Shown: positions 8,199 through 19,956 of the stretch, in pieces
Layout of the letters: each line of letters begins with the position of its first letter
Numbering within the stretch: the stretch's first letter is position 1
NCBI RefSeq assembly: GCF_030272615.1
Contig: NW_026729336.1
Location: 1 to 32,500, forward strand
Direction: 5' to 3'
Source of the DNA: Cryptomeria japonica
Lineage: Eukaryota; Streptophyta; Pinopsida; Cupressales; Cupressaceae
DNA: 32,500 bases
Program-made: the position numbers and the translations under genes
Notes under the pieces: model-generated
Databases searched by the model: none
What the model was told of the DNA's origin: nothing
What the model saw: the letters and a program-made list of their open reading frames with translations, nothing else

Positions 8199-8820
8199 GC
8201 AAGTTGTGCGCACCAAGGTGCCCACCCTGGCGGAGGTGCGCGCCCGGGGCAAACCGGGCTCCGACTTCGTGCACTGCATGGTGCCCACCAAGGCGCGCAA
8301 CCCAGCCAAGGTGCCCACCGCAGCGAAGGTGCACGCGAGGTGCACACCCGGGGCAAACCGGGCTCCGACTTCGTGCACGCCGCACCTTGGAGCACACTTC
8401 AGAGCGCTCCTTGGTGCGCACCAGGGCGCGCAACCCAGCCGAGGTGCCCACCCCGGCGAAGGTGCACGCGAGGTGCGCACCCGGGGCAAACCGGGCTCCG
8501 ACTTCGTGCACGCCATGGTGCCCACCGCGGCGAAGGTGCGCACCCGGGGCAAACCGGGCTCCGACTTCGTGCACGCCGCACCTTGGAGCACACTTCGGAG
8601 CGCTCCTTGGTGCGCACCATGGTGCCCACCAGGCCGCGCAACCCAGCCAAGGTGTGCGCACCAAGGTGCACGCGAGGTGCGCACCCGGGGCAAACCGGGG
8701 TCCGACTTCGTGCACGCCGCACCTTGGAGCACACATCGGGGCGCTCCCGGGTTCGCACCGGCGTTGCGCACCGTGGTGGGCACCTCGGAGCACACCAAGG
8801 TGGGCAGCGAGGTGCGCACC

Positions 8821-8951
8821 TTTGATGCGATGCCTTCACTAATTTCCATAAAAGGCAAAAAAAAAACGAGATTTTAAAATTTCCGTTTTGAAAGATAGTG
8901 AGAAAAAGGGAATGCTGGTGCCATCTTGAGCCCGCCCTGGTGCGCAGCCCA
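8821..8951 (+). repeat. AT-rich block 7 of U1 (arm B)
   Basis: Arm B partner of block 3, with the same TTTCCATAAAAGGC and AAAAAGGGAATGC variant. Confidence 0.85.
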
Positions 8952-9002
8952 GCCAAGGTTTGCGCACCAAGGTGCCCACCCTGGCGAAGGTGCGCGCCCG
9001 GG

Positions 9003-9145
9003 CAATTAACCCAACTTCCAACTTCGCGCGCGCCAGGGTGGGAGCGCACCCAACAACCGGGCCTGGGAAGAGCCAATGCGAGAAACCCCACCAAACTCTC
9101 TGACAAAAAAAGAGGGGGCGCTCCAGTAACCCCGCTTCGGAGCGC
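9003..9145 (+). repeat. Insert module, first copy, arm B of U1
   Basis: Arm B partner of 6651-6793, reading AAACTCTCTGAC where arm A reads AAACGCTCTGAC. Confidence 0.75.
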
Positions 9146-9315
9146 ACCCTGGGCAAACCCAGCCAAGGTGCCCACCCCGGCCAAGGTGCAGGCGAGGTGC
9201 GCACCCGGGGCAAACCGGGCTCCGACAACGTGCACGCCGCACCTTGGAGCACACTTCGTAGCGCTCCCGGGTGCGCACCTCAGAGCACACCAAGGTGGGC
9301 AGCGAGGTGCGCACC

Positions 9316-9448
9316 TTTGATGCGCTGCCTTCACTAATTTCCAGAAAAGGCAAAAAAAAAAGGAGATTTTAAAATTTCCGTTTTGAAAGATAGTGAAAAA
9401 AACGGAACGCGCGTGCCATCTTGAGCCCGCCCTGGTGCGCAGCCCAGG
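9316..9448 (+). repeat. AT-rich block 8 of U1 (arm B)
   Basis: Arm B partner of block 4, with an intact inverted repeat. Confidence 0.85.
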
Positions 9449-9482
9449 TAAGGTGCCACCCTGGCAAAGGTGCGCACCCGGG

Positions 9483-9615
9483 CAATTAACCCTACTTCCG
9501 ACTTCGTGCGCGCCAGGGTGGCAACCGGGCCTCGGAAGAGCCAATGCGAGAAACCCCACCAAACGCTCCGACAAAAAAAGAGGCGGCGCTCCAATAACCC
9601 CGCTTCGGAGCGCAG
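9483..9615 (+). repeat. Insert module, second copy, arm B of U1
   Basis: Arm B partner of 7133-7262; followed by CAAACCAAGCC where arm A has CAAACCCAGCC. Confidence 0.75.
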
Positions 9616-9784
9616 CCGGGGCAAACCAAGCCAAGGTGCCCACCCCGACGAAGGTGCACGCGAGGTGCGCACCCGGGGCAAACCGGGCTCCGACAACGTG
9701 CACGCAGCACCTTGGAGCACACTTCGAAGCACTCCCGGGTGCCCACCGGCGTTGCGCACCGTGGTGGGCAGCGAGGTGCGCACC

Positions 9785-9918
9785 TTTGATGCGCTGCCTT
9801 CACTAATTTCCAGAAAAAGGCAAAAAAAAATGAGATTTTAAAATTTCCGTTTTGAAAGATAGTGAAAAAAAAGGAACGCGGGTGCCATCTTGAGCCCGCC
9901 CTGGTGCGCAGCCCAGGC
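9785..9918 (+). repeat. AT-rich block 9 of U1 (arm B)
   Basis: Arm B partner of block 5, with the same shortened stem. The subrepeats that follow are about 278 bases shorter than after block 5. Confidence 0.85.
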
Positions 9919-10140
9919 AAGGCATGCGCACCAAGGTGCCCACCCGAGGTGCACACCCGGGGCAAACCGGGCTCCGACTTCGTGCAGGCCGCACCTTGGA
10001 GCACACTTCGGAGCGCTCCTTGGTGCGCACCATGGTGCCCACCAGGGCGCACCCGAGGCAAACCGGGCTCCGACTTCGTGCACGCCGCACCTTGGAGCAC
10101 ACATCGGAGCGCTCCCAGGTTCGCACCAGCGTTGCGCACC

Positions 10141-10273
10141 TTTGATGCGCTGCCTTCACTAATTTCCAGAAAAGGCAAAAAAAAACGATATTTTAAAATT
10201 TCCGTTCTGAAAGATAGTGAAAAAAACGGAACGCGGGTGCCATCTTGAGCCCTTCCTGATGCGCAGCCCAGGC
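10141..10273 (+). repeat. AT-rich block 10 of U1 (arm B)
   Basis: Arm B partner of block 6; differs by CTTCCTGATGCGCAGCC where block 6 has CTTCCTGGTGCGCAGCC. Confidence 0.85.
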
Positions 10274-10600
10274 AAGTTGTGCGCACCAAGGTGCCCACCC
10301 TGGCGGAGGTGCGCGCCCGGGGCAAACCGGGCTCCGACTTCGTGCACTGCATGGTGCCCACCAAGGCGCGCAACCCAGCCAAGGTGCCCACCGCAGCGAA
10401 GGTGCACGCGAGGTGCGCACCCGAGGTGCACACCCGGGGCAAACCGGGCTCCGACTTCGTGCACGCCGCACCTTGGAGCACACTTCAGAGCGCTCCTTGG
10501 TACGCACCAGGGCGCGCAACCCAGCCAAGGTGCTCACCCCGGCGAAGGTGCACGCGAGGTGCGCACCCGGGGCAAACCGGGCTCGGACTTCGTGCACGCC

Positions 10601-10825
10601 GCACCTTGGAGCACACATCGGAGCGCTCCCGGGTTCGCACCAGCATTGCGCACCTTTGATGCGCTGCCTTCACTAATTTCCAGAAAAGGCAAAAAAAAGA
10701 AAAAAATGAGATTTTAAAATTTCCGTTTTGAAAGATAGTGAAAAAAACGGAACGCGGGTGCCATCTTGAGCCCGCCCTGGTGTGCAGCCCAGGCAAGTTG
10801 TGCGCACCAAGGCACCCACCCTGGC
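10601..10825 (+). repeat. Arm tail with last AT-rich block, U1
   Basis: End of a subrepeat followed by the AT-rich block at 10655-10798, which has an A-rich insertion (AAAAAAAAGAAAAAAATGAG), then a short lead-in to the G-rich minisatellite. No gene is seen. Confidence 0.75.
10655..10798 (+). repeat. AT-rich block 11 of U1
   Basis: Longest member, with an A-rich insertion, an intact 9 bp inverted repeat and GGTGTGCAGCCC at the right end. It directly precedes the G-rich minisatellite and has no partner in arm A. Confidence 0.85.
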
Positions 10826-11336
10826 CAAGGTGGGTCACGGGGTGGGTCCTAGGGTGGGTAACGGGGTGGGTACTAAGGTGCGTGCCAAGGTGGGTCATAG
10901 GGTGGGTGCCAAGGTGGGCACCAGGGTGGGTGTGCACCAACCCTAGCCAGGGTAGGTCACGGGGTGGTTGTCGGGGTGGGCGTCAAGGAGCCAAGGTGGG
11001 TGGCAAGTAGCCAAGTTGCGTGCCAAGGTGGGTGTCGGGGTGGGTGCCAAGGATCCAAGGTGGGTGCCAAGGAACCAAGGTGGGTGTCTGGGTGGGTGCC
11101 GAGGTGGGAGCCAGGGTGGGTCCCAAGGTGAGTGCAAAGGTGGGTGCCAGGGTCAAGGTGAGTGCCAATGTGGGTTCCAAGGTGCCAGGGTCAGGGTGAG
11201 TGCCAATGTGGGTTCAAAGGTGCTAAGTTGGGTGCGAGGTTGGGTGCGAGGGTGGGTGGGTGCCAAGGTGTGCTAGGTGGAAGCCCGGGTGGGTCGGCAT
11301 CCCATGGGTGTCGAGTTGGGTGCCTGATGGGTGCTT
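10826..11336 (+). repeat. G-rich GGGTGGGTGCC minisatellite, U1
   Basis: Copy of 2901-3411; the quadruplex pattern lies at 10832-10870. No difference seen. Confidence 0.9.
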
Positions 11337-11675
11337 CTTGTCAAGTTTTAGTCGTCGGGACTCATTTCGAGCCTTAGAGGTCGTTTCTTGTCCGGTTGCC
11401 CTGTCTTCGACCTGGGAACCCAATTTTGGTCCTCGGGTCCCATTTTTTTTTGTCTCGCATCCCACTTTTGGCCTGTGGCCTTTTCGGGGTCGATTCTCGT
11501 TTTGGGCATCAGAGCATGTTTCTTCTCCTAAAACCCAATATTTGTTTATTAAGTCTCGGAACACATTTTTGTTCTCGTGGACCCATCATGGGTCTTGGAA
11601 CGCATTTGTGGTCCTTGGGTCCCATTTTGCATCCCGAAACTTGTGTTTTGGTGCTTGATCCCTATTTTGGGTGCC
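11337..11675 (+). repeat. Degenerate ~21 bp T-rich repeat, U1
   Basis: Copy of 3412-3750; no difference seen. Confidence 0.65.
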
Positions 11676-12033
11676 CACCTTGCACCAAGTGCGCACCCGG
11701 GGCAAACCGAGCGCCTTGGTGCACCGGGGCAAGATCGAGCGTGCACCCGAGGCGCCCCGAACATGCACCAAGGTGCACTCGGCCCACATGTGAGCGCAGG
11801 TCGTTGCGCCCGAGGTGGTGTGTGGGCACCGCGTTGCAGACGGGACACTGCACGCACACGACGCCCCCTCCAGGTGCACGCACGTAGGCCGGGCCGGGTG
11901 CACACCCGACGCCCTAGCAAGGTGCGCGCACCCGGGCAGGGCTCACACTTGGCGAACGGGGCGCACTTCGCGAGGGAGGGTGTGCACCTCGACGGGGGTG
12001 GGTGGCCGGGGTGGATTCGCACGTGGGTCGCGG
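11676..12033. other. GC-rich pre-gene spacer, U1
   Basis: Same content as 3751-4110 but two bases shorter: GGTGTGTGGGC and GGCCGGGCCGGG. Direct repeat half at 11736-11760. Confidence 0.7.
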
Positions 12034-12066
12034 TTTGCTAAGTACACACTGCGACAAGCTCATAAC
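12034..12066 (+). promoter_or_regulatory. 5S upstream promoter region, copy 2
   Basis: Same 33 bases as before copy 1, with TTTGCTAAGTA at -33 to -23 and C at -1. Confidence 0.7.
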
Positions 12067-12185
12067 GGGTGCGATCATACCAGCGTTAGTGCACCGGATC
12101 CCATCAGAACTCCGCAGTTAAGCGCGCTTGGGCCGGAGTAGTACTGGGATGGGTGACCTCCCGGGAAGTCCCGGTGTTGCACCCT
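12067..12185 (+). rRNA. 5S ribosomal RNA gene, copy 2
   Basis: Identical by eye to copy 1 over the whole 118 base core, including box A, box C and the helix I ends. It lies 7,923 bases downstream of copy 1 and is followed by the same T-run. Confidence 0.98.
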
Positions 12186-12197
12186 TTTTTAGTTTTT
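12185..12197 (+). terminator. RNA polymerase III T-run terminator, copy 2
   Basis: Two T-runs (six and five T) separated by AG, directly after 5S copy 2. Confidence 0.92.
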
Positions 12198-12606
12198 CGC
12201 CGGGCGTCGCAATGCTATTTGAATAAACCTTTTGCCCGTTTGCGTTCTCGTCGGGGCCGGGCCGGGCCGGGGTGCGCTGCCCGCACTACCGCGCGCGCGG
12301 GGGCGACACCGAGCGCGCACCCGAGGCGCCCCGAGCACACAGGCCACGGTGCAACCCGGGCGTTGTGCGCGCACCCCGGTGCGCCCGAGGTGCTGCGCGC
12401 GCACCCAGGTGAAATCGGTGTGCACCTCGGCCAGTGCGCGCTCGGTCGAGTCGCGCACGTTGGCCAAGGTGCACGGTGATGTTTCTTACTCTAAGGTTCC
12501 GCACCAGACGCCCGGGACAGGTGAGCGAAGCTGGGCGGGGCCGGGTGCGCGGCCGGGGCAGGTGCACGCAGCTGGAGAGAGCTTTGGAGCACACTTCGGA
12601 GCGCAC
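12198..12606. other. GC-rich spacer downstream of 5S, U2
   Basis: Copy of 4275-4683 with no difference seen; its direct repeat element is at 12310-12334. Confidence 0.75.
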
Positions 12607-13403
12607 CAATGATGCGCTCCATTCAAAAGTTTCCTGAAAAGGCAAAAAAAGTTGAGATTATAGAATTTCCCACTTGAGAGATTGTAAAAAAAAAAAATTT
12701 AAAATGAAGGAAACGCGGGTGCCAAGGTGTGCGCAGCCCAGCCAAGGTGTGCGCACCAAGGCGCCCACCCTGGCGAAGGTGCACGCAAGGTGCGCACCCG
12801 AGGCAAACCGGACAATTAACCCAACTTTCGACTTCGCGCGCACCTTGGAGCGCACTTCGGAGCGCTCCTTGGTGCGCACCAATCTTGGGCACCTCGGAGT
12901 GCACCATGGCGCCCACCAAGGTGCGCACCCGGGGCAAACCGAGCTCCGACTTCGTGCGCACCTTGGAGCGCACGAAAGGTGCGCACCATGGCGCCCACCA
13001 AGGTGCGCAGCCCAGCCAAGGCGTGCGCATCAAGGTGCGCACCCTGGCGAAGGTGCGCACCCGGGGCAAACCGAGCTCCGACTTCGTGCGCACCTTGGAG
13101 CGCACAAAAGGTGCGCAACCCAGCCAAGGTGTGCGCACCCCGGTCAAACCGAGCTCCGAATCGTGCGCACCAGAGGTGCACGCCATCGTGCGCACCTTGG
13201 AGCACACTTCGGAGCCCTCCTTGGTGCGCGCCGATGTTGCGCACCTCGGAGCGCACCCGGGGAAAACAATGCAATTAACCCGACTTTCGACTTCGTGGGC
13301 ACCTCGGAGCGCTCTCGGGTTCGCACCTCGGAGCACACCGAGGTGCGCACCTTTGATGCGCTGCCTTCACCAATTTCCAGAAAAGGCAAGAAAACATTGA
13401 GAA
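12607..13403 (+). repeat. GAGCTCC-type subrepeat segment, U2
   Basis: Copy of 4684-5480; no difference seen. Confidence 0.8.
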
Positions 13404-13950
13404 GGTGTGCGCACCGAGGTGCCCACCCTGGCGAAGGTGCACGCGAGGTGCGCACCCGGGGCAAACCGGGCTCCGACTTCGTGCACGCCGCACCTTGGAG
13501 CACACTTCGGAGCGCTCCTTGGTGCGCACCAGGGCGCGCAACCCAGCCGAGGTGCCCACCCCGGCGAAGGTGCACGCGAGGTGCGCACCCGGGGCAAACC
13601 GGGCTCCGACTTCGTGCACGCCATGGTGCCCACCGCGGCGAAGGTGCACGCGAGGTGCGCACCCGGGGCAAACCGGGCTCCGACTTCGTGCACGCCGCAC
13701 CTTGGAGCACACTTCGGAGCGCTCCTTGGTGCGCACCATGGTGCCCACCAGGGCGCGCAACCCCGCCGAAGGTGCACGCGAGGTGCGCACCCGGGGCAAA
13801 CCGGGCTCCGACTTCGTGCACGCCGCACCTTGGAGCACACTTCGGAGCGCTCCTTGGTGCGCACCATGGTGCCCACCAGGGCGCGCAACCCCGCCGAAGG
13901 TGCACGCGAGGTGCGCACCCGGGGCAAACCGGGCTCCGACTTCGTGCACG
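13404..13950 (+). repeat. ~131 bp GC-rich subrepeat cluster, U2
   Basis: Copy of 5481-6027, with the same alternation of full and short subrepeats; 13938 is G. Confidence 0.88.
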
Positions 13951-16433
13951 CCATGGTGCGCACCGCGGCGAAGGTGCGCACCCGGGGCAAACCGGGCTCC
14001 GACTTCGTGCACGCCGCACCTTGGAGCACACTTCGGAGCGCTCCTTGGTGCGCACCAGGGCGCGCAACCCAGCCGAGGTGCCCACCCCGGCGAAGGTGCA
14101 CGCGAGGTGCGTACCCGGGGCAAACCGGGCTCCGACTTCGTGCACGCCGCACCTTGGAGCACACTTCGGAGCGCTCCTTGGTGCGCACCATGGTGCCCAC
14201 CAGGCCGCGCAACCCAGCCAAGGTGTGCGCACCAAGGTGCACGCGAGGTGCGCACCCGGGGCAAACCGGGGTCCGACTTCGTGCACGCCGCACCTTGGAG
14301 CACACATCGGGGCGCTCCCGGGTTCGCACCGGCGTTGCGCACCGTGGTGGGCACCTCGGAGCACACCAAGGTGGGCAGCGAGGTGCGCACCTTTGATGCG
14401 ATGCCTTCACTAATTTCCATAAAAGGCAAAAAAAAAACGAGATTTTAAAATTTCCGTTTTGAAAGATAGTGAGAAAAAGGGAATGCTGGTGCCATCTTGA
14501 GCCCGCCCTGGTGCGCAGCCCAGCCAAGGTGTGCGCACCAAGGTGCCCACCCTGGCGAAGGTGCGCGCCCGGGCAATTAACCCAACTTCCAACTTCGCGC
14601 GCGCCAGGGTGGGAGCGCACCCAACAACCGGGCCTGGGAAGAGCCAATGCGAGAAACCCCACCAAACGCTCTGACAAAAAAAGAGGGGGCGCTCCAGTAA
14701 CCCCGCTTCGGAGCGCACCCTGGGCAAACCCAGCCAAGGTGCCCACCCCGGCCAAGGTGCAGGCGAGGTGCGCACCCGGGGCAAACCGGGCTCCGACAAC
14801 GTGCACGCCGCACCTTGGAGCACACTTCGTAGCGCTCCCGGGTGCGCACCTCAGAGCACACCAAGGTGGGCAGCGAGGTGCGCACCTTTGATGCGCTGCC
14901 TTCACTAATTTCCAGAAAAGGCAAAAAAAAAAGGAGATTTTAAAATTTCCGTTTTGAAAGATAGTGAAAAAAACGGAACGCGCGTGCCATCTTGAGCCCG
15001 CCCTGGTGCGCAGCCCAGGTAAGGTGCCCACCCTGGCAAAGGTGCGCACCCGGGCAATTAACCCTACTTCCGACTTCGTGCGCGCCAGGGTGGCAACCGG
15101 GCCTCGGAAGAGCCAATGCGAGAAACCCCACCAAACGCTCCGACAAAAAAAGAGGCGGCGCTCCAATAACCCCGCTTCGGAGCGCAGCCGGGGCAAACCC
15201 AGCCAAGGTGCCCACCCCGACGAAGGTGCACGCGAGGTGCGCACCCGGGGCAAACCGGGCTCCGACAACGTGCACGCAGCACCTTGGAGCACACTTCGAA
15301 GCACTCCCGGGTGCCCACCGGCGTTGCGCACCGTGGTGGGCAGCGAGGTGCGCACCTTTGATGCGCTGCCTTCACTAATTTCCAGAAAAAGGCAAAAAAA
15401 AATGAGATTTTAAAATTTCCGTTTTGAAAGATAGTGAAAAAAAAGGAACGCGGGTGCCATCTTGAGCCCGCCCTGGTGCGCAGCCCAGGCAAGGCATGCG
15501 CACCAAGGTGCCCACCCGAGGTGCACACCCGGGGCAAACCGGGCTCCGACTTCGTGCAGGCCGCACCTTGGAGCACACTTCGGAGCGCTCCTTGGTGCGC
15601 ACCATGGTGCCCACCAGGGCGCGCAACCCAGCCAAGGTCTGCACACCAAGGTGCCCACCCCGGCGAAGGTGCACGCGAGGTGCGCACCCGGGGCAAACCG
15701 GGCTCCGACTTCGTGCACGCCATGGTGCCCACCGCGGCGAAGGTGCACGCGAGGTGCGCACCCGGGGCAAACCGGGCTCCGACTTCGTGCACGCCGCACC
15801 TTGGAGCACACTTCGGAGCGCTCCTTGGTGCGCACCATGGTGCCCACCAGGGCGCGCAACCCAGCCAAGGTGTGCGCACCAAGGTGCACGCGAGGTGCGC
15901 ACCCGGGGCAAACCGGGGTCCGACTTCGTGCACGCCGCACCTTGGAGCACACATCGGAGCGCTCCCAGGTTCGCACCAGCGTTGCGCACCTTTGATGCGC
16001 TGCCTTCACTAATTTCCAGAAAAGGCAAAAAAAAACGATATTTTAAAATTTCCGTTCTGAAAGATAGTGAAAAAAACGGAACGCGGGTGCCATCTTGAGC
16101 CCTTCCTGGTGCGCAGCCCAGGCAAGTTGTGCGCACCAAGGTGCCCACCCTGGCGGAGGTGCGCGCCCGGGGCAAACCGGGCTCCGACTTCGTGCACTGC
16201 ATGGTGCCCACCAAGGCGCGCAACCCAGCCAAGGTGCCCACCGCAGCGAAGGTGCACGCGAGGTGCACACCCGGGGCAAACCGGGCTCCGACTTCGTGCA
16301 CGCCGCACCTTGGAGCACACTTCAGAGCGCTCCTTGGTGCGCACCAGGGCGCGCAACCCAGCCGAGGTGCCCACCCCGGCGAAGGTGCACGCGAGGTGCG
16401 CACCCGGGGCAAACCGGGCTCCGACTTCGTGCA
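13951..16433 (+). repeat. Large duplicated arm A, U2
   Basis: Copy of 6028-8510, with CACCCGGGCAATTAACCC at the place where U1 has the paired indels. Confidence 0.82.
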
Positions 16434-18523
16434 CGCCATGGTGCCCACCGCGGCGAAGGTGCGCACCCGGGGCAAACCGGGCTCCGACTTCGTGCACGCC
16501 GCACCTTGGAGCACACTTCGGAGCGCTCCTTGGTGCGCACCATGGTGCCCACCAGGCCGCGCAACCCAGCCAAGGTGTGCGCACCAAGGTGCACGCGAGG
16601 TGCGCACCCGGGGCAAACCGGGGTCCGACTTCGTGCACGCCGCACCTTGGAGCACACATCGGGGCGCTCCCGGGTTCGCACCGGCGTTGCGCACCGTGGT
16701 GGGCACCTCGGAGCACACCAAGGTGGGCAGCGAGGTGCGCACCTTTGATGCGATGCCTTCACTAATTTCCATAAAAGGCAAAAAAAAAACGAGATTTTAA
16801 AATTTCCGTTTTGAAAGATAGTGAGAAAAAGGGAATGCTGGTGCCATCTTGAGCCCGCCCTGGTGCGCAGCCCAGCCAAGGTTTGCGCACCAAGGTGCCC
16901 ACCCTGGCGAAGGTGCGCGCCCGGGCAATTAACCCAACTTCCAACTTCGCGCGCGCCAGGGTGGGAGCGCACCCAACAACCGGGCCTGGGAAGAGCCAAT
17001 GCGAGAAACCCCACCAAACTCTCTGACAAAAAAAGAGGGGGCGCTCCAGTAACCCCGCTTCGGAGCGCACCCTGGGCAAACCCAGCCAAGGTGCCCACCC
17101 CGGCCAAGGTGCAGGCGAGGTGCGCACCCGGGGCAAACCGGGCTCCGACAACGTGCACGCCGCACCTTGGAGCACACTTCGTAGCGCTCCCGGGTGCGCA
17201 CCTCAGAGCACACCAAGGTGGGCAGCGAGGTGCGCACCTTTGATGCGCTGCCTTCACTAATTTCCAGAAAAGGCAAAAAAAAAAGGAGATTTTAAAATTT
17301 CCGTTTTGAAAGATAGTGAAAAAAACGGAACGCGCGTGCCATCTTGAGCCCGCCCTGGTGCGCAGCCCAGGTAAGGTGCCACCCTGGCAAAGGTGCGCAC
17401 CCGGGCAATTAACCCTACTTCCGACTTCGTGCGCGCCAGGGTGGCAACCGGGCCTCGGAAGAGCCAATGCGAGAAACCCCACCAAACGCTCCGACAAAAA
17501 AAGAGGCGGCGCTCCAATAACCCCGCTTCGGAGCGCAGCCGGGGCAAACCAAGCCAAGGTGCCCACCCCGACGAAGGTGCACGCGAGGTGCGCACCCGGG
17601 GCAAACCGGGCTCCGACAACGTGCACGCAGCACCTTGGAGCACACTTCGAAGCACTCCCGGGTGCCCACCGGCGTTGCGCACCGTGGTGGGCAGCGAGGT
17701 GCGCACCTTTGATGCGCTGCCTTCACTAATTTCCAGAAAAAGGCAAAAAAAAATGAGATTTTAAAATTTCCGTTTTGAAAGATAGTGAAAAAAAAGGAAC
17801 GCGGGTGCCATCTTGAGCCCGCCCTGGTGCGCAGCCCAGGCAAGGCATGCGCACCAAGGTGCCCACCCGAGGTGCACACCCGGGGCAAACCGGGCTCCGA
17901 CTTCGTGCAGGCCGCACCTTGGAGCACACTTCGGAGCGCTCCTTGGTGCGCACCATGGTGCCCACCAGGGCGCACCCGAGGCAAACCGGGCTCCGACTTC
18001 GTGCACGCCGCACCTTGGAGCACACATCGGAGCGCTCCCAGGTTCGCACCAGCGTTGCGCACCTTTGATGCGCTGCCTTCACTAATTTCCAGAAAAGGCA
18101 AAAAAAAACGATATTTTAAAATTTCCGTTCTGAAAGATAGTGAAAAAAACGGAACGCGGGTGCCATCTTGAGCCCTTCCTGATGCGCAGCCCAGGCAAGT
18201 TGTGCGCACCAAGGTGCCCACCCTGGCGGAGGTGCGCGCCCGGGGCAAACCGGGCTCCGACTTCGTGCACTGCATGGTGCCCACCAAGGCGCGCAACCCA
18301 GCCAAGGTGCCCACCGCAGCGAAGGTGCACGCGAGGTGCGCACCCGAGGTGCACACCCGGGGCAAACCGGGCTCCGACTTCGTGCACGCCGCACCTTGGA
18401 GCACACTTCAGAGCGCTCCTTGGTACGCACCAGGGCGCGCAACCCAGCCAAGGTGCTCACCCCGGCGAAGGTGCACGCGAGGTGCGCACCCGGGGCAAAC
18501 CGGGCTCGGACTTCGTGCACGCC
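16434..18523 (+). repeat. Large duplicated arm B, U2
   Basis: Copy of 8511-10600; no difference seen. Confidence 0.82.
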
Positions 18524-18748
18524 GCACCTTGGAGCACACATCGGAGCGCTCCCGGGTTCGCACCAGCATTGCGCACCTTTGATGCGCTGCCTTCACTAAT
18601 TTCCAGAAAAGGCAAAAAAAAGAAAAAAATGAGATTTTAAAATTTCCGTTTTGAAAGATAGTGAAAAAAACGGAACGCGGGTGCCATCTTGAGCCCGCCC
18701 TGGTGTGCAGCCCAGGCAAGTTGTGCGCACCAAGGCACCCACCCTGGC
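18524..18748 (+). repeat. Arm tail with last AT-rich block, U2
   Basis: Copy of 10601-10825; no difference seen. Confidence 0.75.
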
Positions 18749-19259
18749 CAAGGTGGGTCACGGGGTGGGTCCTAGGGTGGGTAACGGGGTGGGTACTAAG
18801 GTGCGTGCCAAGGTGGGTCATAGGGTGGGTGCCAAGGTGGGCACCAGGGTGGGTGTGCACCAACCCTAGCCAGGGTAGGTCACGGGGTGGTTGTCGGGGT
18901 GGGCGTCAAGGAGCCAAGGTGGGTGGCAAGTAGCCAAGTTGCGTGCCAAGGTGGGTGTCGGGGTGGGTGCCAAGGATCCAAGGTGGGTGCCAAGGAACCA
19001 AGGTGGGTGTCTGGGTGGGTGCCGAGGTGGGAGCCAGGGTGGGTCCCAAGGTGAGTGCAAAGGTGGGTGCCAGGGTCAAGGTGAGTGCCAATGTGGGTTC
19101 CAAGGTGCCAGGGTCAGGGTGAGTGCCAATGTGGGTTCAAAGGTGCTAAGTTGGGTGCGAGGTTGGGTGCGAGGGTGGGTGGGTGCCAAGGTGTGCTAGG
19201 TGGAAGCCCGGGTGGGTCGGCATCCCATGGGTGTCGAGTTGGGTGCCTGATGGGTGCTT
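18749..19259 (+). repeat. G-rich GGGTGGGTGCC minisatellite, U2
   Basis: Copy with the quadruplex pattern at 18755-18793. Confidence 0.9.
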
Positions 19260-19598
19260 CTTGTCAAGTTTTAGTCGTCGGGACTCATTTCGAGCCTTAG
19301 AGGTCGTTTCTTGTCCGGTTGCCCTGTCTTCGACCTGGGAACCCAATTTTGGTCCTCGGGTCCCATTTTTTTTTGTCTCGCATCCCACTTTTGGCCTGTG
19401 GCCTTTTCGGGGTCGATTCTCGTTTTGGGCATCAGAGCATGTTTCTTCTCCTAAAACCCAATATTTGTTTATTAAGTCTCGGAACACATTTTTGTTCTCG
19501 TGGACCCATCATGGGTCTTGGAACGCATTTGTGGTCCTTGGGTCCCATTTTGCATCCCGAAACTTGTGTTTTGGTGCTTGATCCCTATTTTGGGTGCC
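19260..19598 (+). repeat. Degenerate ~21 bp T-rich repeat, U2
   Basis: Copy of 3412-3750; no difference seen. Confidence 0.65.
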
Positions 19599-19956
19599 CA
19601 CCTTGCACCAAGTGCGCACCCGGGGCAAACCGAGCGCCTTGGTGCACCGGGGCAAGATCGAGCGTGCACCCGAGGCGCCCCGAACATGCACCAAGGTGCA
19701 CTCGGCCCACATGTGAGCGCAGGTCGTTGCGCCCGAGGTGGTGTGTGGGCACCGCGTTGCAGACGGGACACTGCACGCACACGACGCCCCCTCCAGGTGC
19801 ACGCACGTAGGCCGGGCCGGGTGCACACCCGACGCCCTAGCAAGGTGCGCGCACCCGGGCAGGGCTCACACTTGGCGAACGGGGCGCACTTCGCGAGGGA
19901 GGGTGTGCACCTCGACGGGGGTGGGTGGCCGGGGTGGATTCGCACGTGGGTCGCGG
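19599..19956. other. GC-rich pre-gene spacer, U2
   Basis: Same as 11676-12033; direct repeat half at 19659-19683. Confidence 0.7.

Larger units (their letters stand above)
6028..8510 (+). repeat. Large duplicated arm A, U1
   Basis: First arm of an internal tandem duplication. It contains AT-rich blocks at 6469, 6964, 7434 and 8068, insert modules at 6651-6793 and 7133-7262, and 131 bp subrepeats. The same order recurs in arm B at 8821, 9316, 9785 and 10141, shifts of 2352, 2352, 2351 and 2073. Arm A keeps about 278 bases of subrepeats between its third and fourth AT blocks that arm B lacks. Small fixed differences mark the arms, e.g. ACCCAGCCAAGG in A and ACCAAGCCAAGG in B. Boundaries are approximate because both ends lie in the shared subrepeat. 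Confidence 0.82.
8511..10600 (+). repeat. Large duplicated arm B, U1
   Basis: Second arm, about 2.1 kb. It lacks about 278 bases relative to A between the AT blocks at 9785 and 10141 and lacks one 130 bp subrepeat near its start. It carries a 13-base duplication (GAGGTGCGCACCC) after 10410 and reads GGTGCCACCC where A reads GGTGCCCACCC. Arm differences are conserved in all units, so the duplication predates spread of the current unit. Confidence 0.82.
4144..12066 (+). repeat. Unit U1, complete 5S rDNA repeat unit
   Basis: First complete unit, 7,923 bases from 5S start to next 5S start. Compared with U2 and U3 it has an extra T at about 7127 and lacks one A at about 7138 (CACTCCGGGCAATTACCC instead of CACCCGGGCAATTAACCC), so its length is unchanged. 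It is used here as the reference for sub-segments. Confidence 0.95.

Noticed and set aside
5481-10600. CRISPR-like array, since short repeats alternate with other sequence
   Set aside because: Spacing is irregular, the intervening sequences are themselves repeats, no cas genes are present and the context is plant nuclear rDNA.
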